Below are positions 43,172 through 45,281 of a DNA stretch of 45,281 nucleotides, in pieces. The DNA is from Ga0077536 sp943370145 (lineage in GTDB: Bacteria; Pseudomonadota; Gammaproteobacteria; Ga0077536). A program made the position numbers and the translations under genes. Each line of letters starts with the position of its first letter. Position 1 is the stretch's first letter. Under the pieces are notes generated by a model. It saw only the letters and a list, made by a program, of their open reading frames with translations. It was not told where the DNA came from and ran no database searches. The stretch covers positions 1 through 45,281 of the forward strand of contig CALRPY020000035.1 of NCBI GenBank assembly GCA_943370145.1, read 5' to 3'.

Positions 43172-43454
43172 ATGCTGACGGCCACGCTGCGAACCGGTGT
43201 TCCGGGCAGCGGCGAGACCAGGCGGCCGACGCAGCGGTTCGGGATCCTCGAATGGAAAAGTGAACTCGTGCCGCGCAGCCTTCGTAACGAGGGCGTCGCG
43301 GTCCCTGGTTGCGCACGCCGTGCCGACCAGCTTCCATCCGCTCGAATGGATGGAGACCTGGCCACACGCGGGTCAGGGCAGCCGGCTGGTCTTCTTCGGC
43401 CGGGATCCGGGTTCCGCGGCGAGCCAGGAACGATTCGAAGCGCGCTGTGTCTGA
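43172..43454 (+). pseudogene. Internally deleted remnant resembling a CobW-type GTPase
   Basis: From 43172 one frame reads MLTATLRTGVPGSGETRRPT, close to a CobW N-terminus with its P-loop (LTGFLGSGKTT), but with Lys replaced by Glu. After a frame change, the region 43330-43454 reads FHPLEWMETWPHAGQGSRLV then FFGRD, like a CobW C-terminus. Only 283 bases remain of an expected 900 or more. The rest of the gap 43155-43560 shows no gene, only the GGGGAG ribosome site of the next one. This is a weak call. Confidence 0.35.
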
Positions 43455-43560
43455 TCTGGCGCAGTACACGCATGCACGATGAAGGTACAGGATGGGCGGT
43501 CCGCGTGGCGGGCCGCGCGACACGTAAAGACACGCAAATAAAGAAGACGGGGAGCGTCTG

Positions 43561-44937
43561 ATGCATATTCGCAAGTACGACTTCAATTACGGCCGCCGGC
43601 ACTTCCTGCGCCAGACGTCGCAGGGCCTGCTCGGCGCCGGCGTGTTCGGCTACGTGTGGGACGCGGTGGCGCAGAACGGCACCTTCGAGAACGTCTACCC
43701 CGACGAACTGATGTCGATAGAGGCCTACACCAAGGGCGCGCTGAAGCCGGGTGATGTCATCGACGCCAACAACGTCGACCAGGTGCAGGACCTGCTCGAC
43801 CCCATCCGCTACATGCAGATCAAGCAGATGGGCCGCAAGCTCGGCCTCGTGGCGACCACGACGGACATGACGCATCTCTCGCCGGTCGACTACATCGAGG
43901 CGACGCTGCGCAACAAGGGCCAGGCCAAGCTCGACGACAAGGGCAACTGCTACACACTCGACGGCAAGCCCTGGATAGGCGGCAACCCGTTCCCGAACCC
44001 GACCTCTGCGCTCGAGGTGTTCGTGCCGATCACCCTGTCCTGGGGGCGGCATGACGTCTCCTTCTACACCATCAAGGACTACGAGATCGACGCCGAGGGC
44101 AAGCAGGGCTACATGTACGAGATCTGCTGGTGCGAATACGCGCCGGTCGCGCGCGTGACGCTGGATCCAAAGCCCTACCAGCCCGGGGAAGAGGACAAGC
44201 TGCGTTACCAGTCGGTCTTCTTCACCTACCCGAACGACGCGAAGGGCACCTCTTTCCTCAACATCTGGTCCTACGACCAGAGCCAGTTCCCGGAACTGAT
44301 GGGCTATCTGCCTGCGTTCAAGCGCGTGCGCCGCTTCCCGTCCAGCCAGCGTTTCGAGCCGCTGATCCCGGGCACCACGCTCTATCTCTCGGACGCCTGG
44401 GCGGCCGGCGACCCGTATCTCACCTGGGGCAACTACAAGATCATCGGTCGCGGGCCCTTCCTCGCGGGGCTGACGAAGAACTGGAAGAGCGGCCACGAGA
44501 ACTGGGAGGGGACCACCCACGGTGGACCGAAGGGCACGACCTTCTGGGACACCAACGTCGAGCTTGTGCCGGAAGTGATCGTCGTCGAGGCGGAACCCAC
44601 GGGTTATCCGCGGGCGCCCGTCGGCAAGAAGCGGGTGTGGTTCGATGCGCGCACGCTGCTGCCGGTGAACATGGTCACCTACGACCGCCGTGGCGAACCC
44701 TTCAAGTCCTTCGACGGCTCGTACTCGCTCTACGAGGACGGCGACAAGAAGGTCATGGACGGCAAATACCCGTACTGGTCATGGTGCAACGTGCACGCGC
44801 ACGACGTGCAGAGCAACCGCATGACCCGCCTCGAGCAGACGCGCAGCGTTGGCGGCGGCTACGAGATGAAGGTCAACGACCCGAGCCTGTTCGACAAGTA
44901 CCTGACCGAGGCCGCGATCCGGCGCCTCGGTACCTGA
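43561..44937 (+). CDS. DUF1329 exported protein, paralogue 2
   Basis: A 458-residue protein with the same design as the gene at 27701. It has a twin-arginine signal YGRRHFLRQTSQGLLGAG (Arg12-Arg13), GKPWIGGNPFPNP, a CWCE motif in place of WWCE, MGYLPAFKRVRRFP, and the ending TEAAIRRLGT. The two proteins agree over nearly their whole length, so they are paralogues that bracket the locus. The ribosome site GGGGAG is near the ATG. Tat export suggests it folds, or binds a cofactor, before crossing the membrane. The Cys in the CWCE motif is shared by both. Confidence 0.85.
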   Translation: MHIRKYDFNYGRRHFLRQTSQGLLGAGVFGYVWDAVAQNGTFENVYPDELMSIEAYTKGALKPGDVIDANNVDQVQDLLDPIRYMQIKQMGRKLGLVATTTDMTHLSPVDYIEATLRNKGQAKLDDKGNCYTLDGKPWIGGNPFPNPTSALEVFVPITLSWGRHDVSFYTIKDYEIDAEGKQGYMYEICWCEYAPVARVTLDPKPYQPGEEDKLRYQSVFFTYPNDAKGTSFLNIWSYDQSQFPELMGYLPAFKRVRRFPSSQRFEPLIPGTTLYLSDAWAAGDPYLTWGNYKIIGRGPFLAGLTKNWKSGHENWEGTTHGGPKGTTFWDTNVELVPEVIVVEAEPTGYPRAPVGKKRVWFDARTLLPVNMVTYDRRGEPFKSFDGSYSLYEDGDKKVMDGKYPYWSWCNVHAHDVQSNRMTRLEQTRSVGGGYEMKVNDPSLFDKYLTEAAIRRLGT

Positions 44938-44990
44938 GCGCCAGATCTTCGCCTCTCCCGCAGGCGATGAGTCTTCGCCTCTCCCGCCCA

Positions 44991-45043
44991 GGGAGAGGCC
45001 GCGCGCGGCGCGGGTGAGGGCCGTTTCAGCGTGGCGCCGCGCC
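44991..45043 (+). repeat. REP-like unit, copy D
   Basis: GGGAGAGGCCG, GGGTGAGGGCCGTTTCAG and GGCGCCGCGCCG, as in copies A-C. Together with short CTCTCCCG pairs from 44951 it fills the space after the DUF1329 stop. Confidence 0.65.
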
Positions 45044-45083
45044 GACGGACCCGCCGCCGTCGGCGTCAGTCTCTCCCGCCAGC

Positions 45084-45281
45084 GCTGTCTCTTGGTCAGA
45101 TTTGAACGCGGGTACCGCGGTGCAGACCTTGACTGGCCACCGAGCAACTGTGTCCCGCGCTGCGTTCAGACGGCCTCTGCAGGGTCCAGAGCCGAGAAAA
45201 GGTGTCAGATTTCAAATCTGACACCTTTTCTTTCTGAGGCACGCGGGCGCGGGTCTTCGCCGTTCCCGTCGCGGGCTGTCT
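45084..45281 (+). mobile_element. MITE-like element copy 3, cut by the window end
   Basis: The left terminal repeat reads GCGCTGTCTCTTGGTCAGAT followed by TTGAACGCGGGTACCG (45084-45120), matching copies 1 and 2. The interior holds GGCCACCGAGCAAC and the palindrome at 45195-45231. The window ends in GGGCTGTCT, which could be the start of another end repeat. The right end is not visible. Confidence 0.45.
45195..45231. repeat. Palindrome copy 3, 37 bases
   Basis: 18-base arms starting AGAAAAGGTGTCAGATTT, centred on a C at 45213. The centre base and arm length differ from the two identical 41-base copies, so it has diverged from them. Confidence 0.8.

Overview
The window is GC-rich (roughly two thirds G+C by eye), gene-dense bacterial DNA. 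It looks like a proteobacterium, most likely a gammaproteobacterium or less likely a betaproteobacterium, that respires aerobically or microaerobically and handles lipids or other hydrophobic substrates. This rests on a full cbb3 oxidase locus, outer-membrane porin and DUF1302 proteins, RND/Ton-type envelope machinery and acyl-CoA enzymes. The taxon itself is inference; no rRNA or tRNA gene is visible.

Layout. 1-2641 (+): the end of a carbamate kinase, a cyclic-2,3-diphosphoglycerate-synthetase-like P-loop protein, and a small membrane protein. 2666-2885 (+): a tiny free-standing transcription unit, with a 24-codon ORF whose ribosome site matches the whole 16S tail, a folded segment and a strong terminator. 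2884-6675 (-): a MaoC-type hydratase, then a lipoprotein with CopD and CopC. 6771-12609: a DUF488 protein, AlaX editing protein (-), PPOX-fold protein, MFS transporter, OprB porin and DUF3313 protein. 13591-15429 (+): an unusual pyruvate-kinase-family protein. 15713-23870: cbb3 oxidase (ccoNOQP, a 100-residue membrane protein, ccoG and a FixH-type gene on -; ccoI and ccoS divergent on +), with an FNR-type box between ccoN and ccoI. 23882-27420: a UreH-like membrane protein (-), a type II sulfide:quinone oxidoreductase and an SCP2-type thiolase.

27701-44937 (+) is the most interesting part. It reads DUF1329, [gap with a decayed TetR remnant and a strong promoter], MMPL/RND exporter, YCF48-like propeller, DUF1302 outer-membrane protein, terminator, ExbB/TolQ-like, two ExbD/TolR-like proteins (the second has Asn where the proton-carrying Asp belongs), a TonB-like stalk fused to a von Willebrand A domain, a periplasmic helical-repeat protein, an acyl-CoA ligase, a decayed CobW-like remnant, and a second DUF1329 paralogue. 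I read it as a candidate trans-envelope system in which a proton-driven motor carries a vWA head instead of a TonB C-terminal domain. It would work with the RND/DUF1302/DUF1329 set on a hydrophobic substrate that the ligase then activates. The substrate is unknown.

Several intergenic stretches (7168-7728, 12610-13590, 15430-15712, 44938-45281) are made of a dispersed repeat system. It has a 50-60 bp REP-like unit, a MITE-like element with imperfect terminal inverted repeats beginning GCTGTCTCTTGGTC, CACGGAG-type microsatellites, and three copies of a nearly perfect 37-41 bp palindrome. I see no transposase in the window.
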